A stretch of 51,507 nt of DNA from Dyella lipolytica (GTDB lineage Bacteria > Pseudomonadota > Gammaproteobacteria > Xanthomonadales > Rhodanobacteraceae). Location of the stretch: assembly GCF_030160075.1 (NCBI RefSeq), contig NZ_BSNQ01000003.1:1068851-1120357 (forward strand). Direction: 5' to 3'. Below are positions 50,782 to 51,507 of this stretch, one piece after another; position 1 is the stretch's first letter, and every line of letters begins with the position of its first letter. A program made the translations under genes and the position numbers. The notes under the pieces were generated by a model. The model was not told where the DNA came from, did no database searches, and was given only the letters and a program-made list of their open reading frames with translations.

Positions 50782-51507
50782 ATGTCATTCGTCCTGACAT
50801 CCGCATCCGTTCCCAAGGCCATGCAGATCGAGCAACTCAAACCCATTATCGAAGCAGCACTGCTGGCCGCCAGCCAACCTTTGAGCGCGGCGCAGCTGAG
50901 CGAGCTATTCGTCGAGGAAGACGGCGTCGACCGGTCGCAGATCGCGATGGCGCTCGAAGCGCTGGCCGAAGACTGCAACGGCCGCGGCGTCGAGCTGAAG
51001 GAAGTCGGTTCCGGCTTCCGCTATCAGGTTCGCCATGACGTGCATCCTTGGGTGTCGCGCATGTGGACCGAGAAGCCTAGCCGCTATTCGCGCGCGCTAT
51101 TGGAAACGCTCGCGTTGATCGCCTACCGGCAGCCCATCACACGACCGGAAATCGAACAAATCCGCGGTGTGGTGGTCTCCTCCAATATCATCAAGACGTT
51201 GGAAGAACGCGAGTGGATTCGCGTGGTGGGCCATCGCGATGTACCGGGCAAACCTGCGCTGTTCGGCACCACGCGCGTCTTTCTGGATTACTTCAATCTC
51301 AAATCGCTGGACGAACTGCCGCCGCTCTCGGAAATTCGCGATCTGGAAGACCCGCAGCTTCGCCTGGACGACGAACCGTTTCCGCCGCGGGTCATTCGCG
51401 ATCTGCCGATCGACCCGGATGCCGACGAGCTCGAAAGCGAACAAGCTGCAAGCGAACAACCTTCCGACGAAGATCAACACGATCACGCGGACACTGCCCC
51501 CCCCCCC
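50782..51507 (+). CDS. scpB: Segregation and condensation protein B, 3' end outside the window
   Basis: A partner of ScpA, with two winged-helix domains: IIEAALLAASQPLSAAQLSELF, then SRYSRALLETLALIAYRQPITRPEIEQIRGV and LEEREWIRVVGHRDVPGKPALFGTT. The frame is open to the window end (242 codons) and has an acidic tail (SEQAASEQPSDEDQHDHADTA). The ATG at 50821 (MQIEQLKPII) is an alternative start. The sequence ends in nine C residues, so the last codons are uncertain. Confidence 0.95.
   Translation, partial: MSFVLTSASVPKAMQIEQLKPIIEAALLAASQPLSAAQLSELFVEEDGVDRSQIAMALEALAEDCNGRGVELKEVGSGFRYQVRHDVHPWVSRMWTEKPSRYSRALLETLALIAYRQPITRPEIEQIRGVVVSSNIIKTLEEREWIRVVGHRDVPGKPALFGTTRVFLDYFNLKSLDELPPLSEIRDLEDPQLRLDDEPFPPRVIRDLPIDPDADELESEQAASEQPSDEDQHDHADTAPPP

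Overview
The window looks like chromosomal DNA of a GC-rich gammaproteobacterium, most likely a member of the Rhodanobacteraceae/Xanthomonadales such as Dyella, Luteibacter or Rhodanobacter. This placement is inferred from gene orders (uvrC-pgsA-tRNA-Gly-tRNA-Cys, serC-pheA-aroA, divergent acnB/acnA, infA next to clpA/clpS, nudJ-mnmA-hflD, scpA-scpB), codon use and protein character. No database search was possible.

Layout. 1-3757: the N-terminal part of a trimeric autotransporter adhesin running off the left edge, a small unknown gene, and two divergent RcsB-like response regulators. 3765-7126: ligA and epmA, translationally coupled on the minus strand. 7247-10658: a PAP2-type phosphatase, a 14-TM MFS exporter and a CPA2-type cation/proton antiporter on the plus strand. 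10660-19461: a long minus-strand series made of an SMP-30-like lactonase, a DUF2946 protein, an outer-membrane barrel protein with a CATCGC motif, a TlpA-like thioredoxin, and an overlapping OMF-MFP-RND tripartite efflux operon. The DUF2946, barrel and TlpA proteins suggest metal (perhaps copper) or thiol stress.

19635-24909 is the accessory part: a 5.2 kb island inserted in the 3' half of the tRNA-Cys gene. It is bounded by a 57-bp direct repeat with two mismatches. The displaced tRNA 3' fragment is still followed by its old terminator, while the island supplies a second terminator behind the restored tRNA. The cargo is an FRG-domain protein, an unknown helical protein, a small protein with an Rx4H HEPN-type motif, an Mrr-like PD-(D/E)XK nuclease fused to a zinc-ribbon region, a DUF2971 protein, and a short zinc-ribbon protein on the other strand. 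There is no integrase or other mobility gene. This composition fits an undescribed anti-phage or toxin-type cargo and is the most interesting part of the window.

24861-33663: three tRNA genes (Cys, Gly, Gly), then pgsA, uvrC, a low-molecular-weight tyrosine phosphatase, kdsB, aroA, pheA and serC, and an FHA-domain membrane protein, all on the minus strand. 33764-39490: a PHA-granule-type small protein, infA, clpA/clpS, nudJ, mnmA and hflD. 39493-49080: an OxyR-like LysR regulator that lacks the redox cysteines, acnB and acnA (divergent), a small lipoprotein, fadD and a PilZ protein. A roughly 770-bp stretch without a convincing gene precedes scpA and scpB; scpB runs off the right edge into a nine-C homopolymer.

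Most genes outside the island are housekeeping genes in compact operons with ATGA/GTGA/TAATG overlaps.
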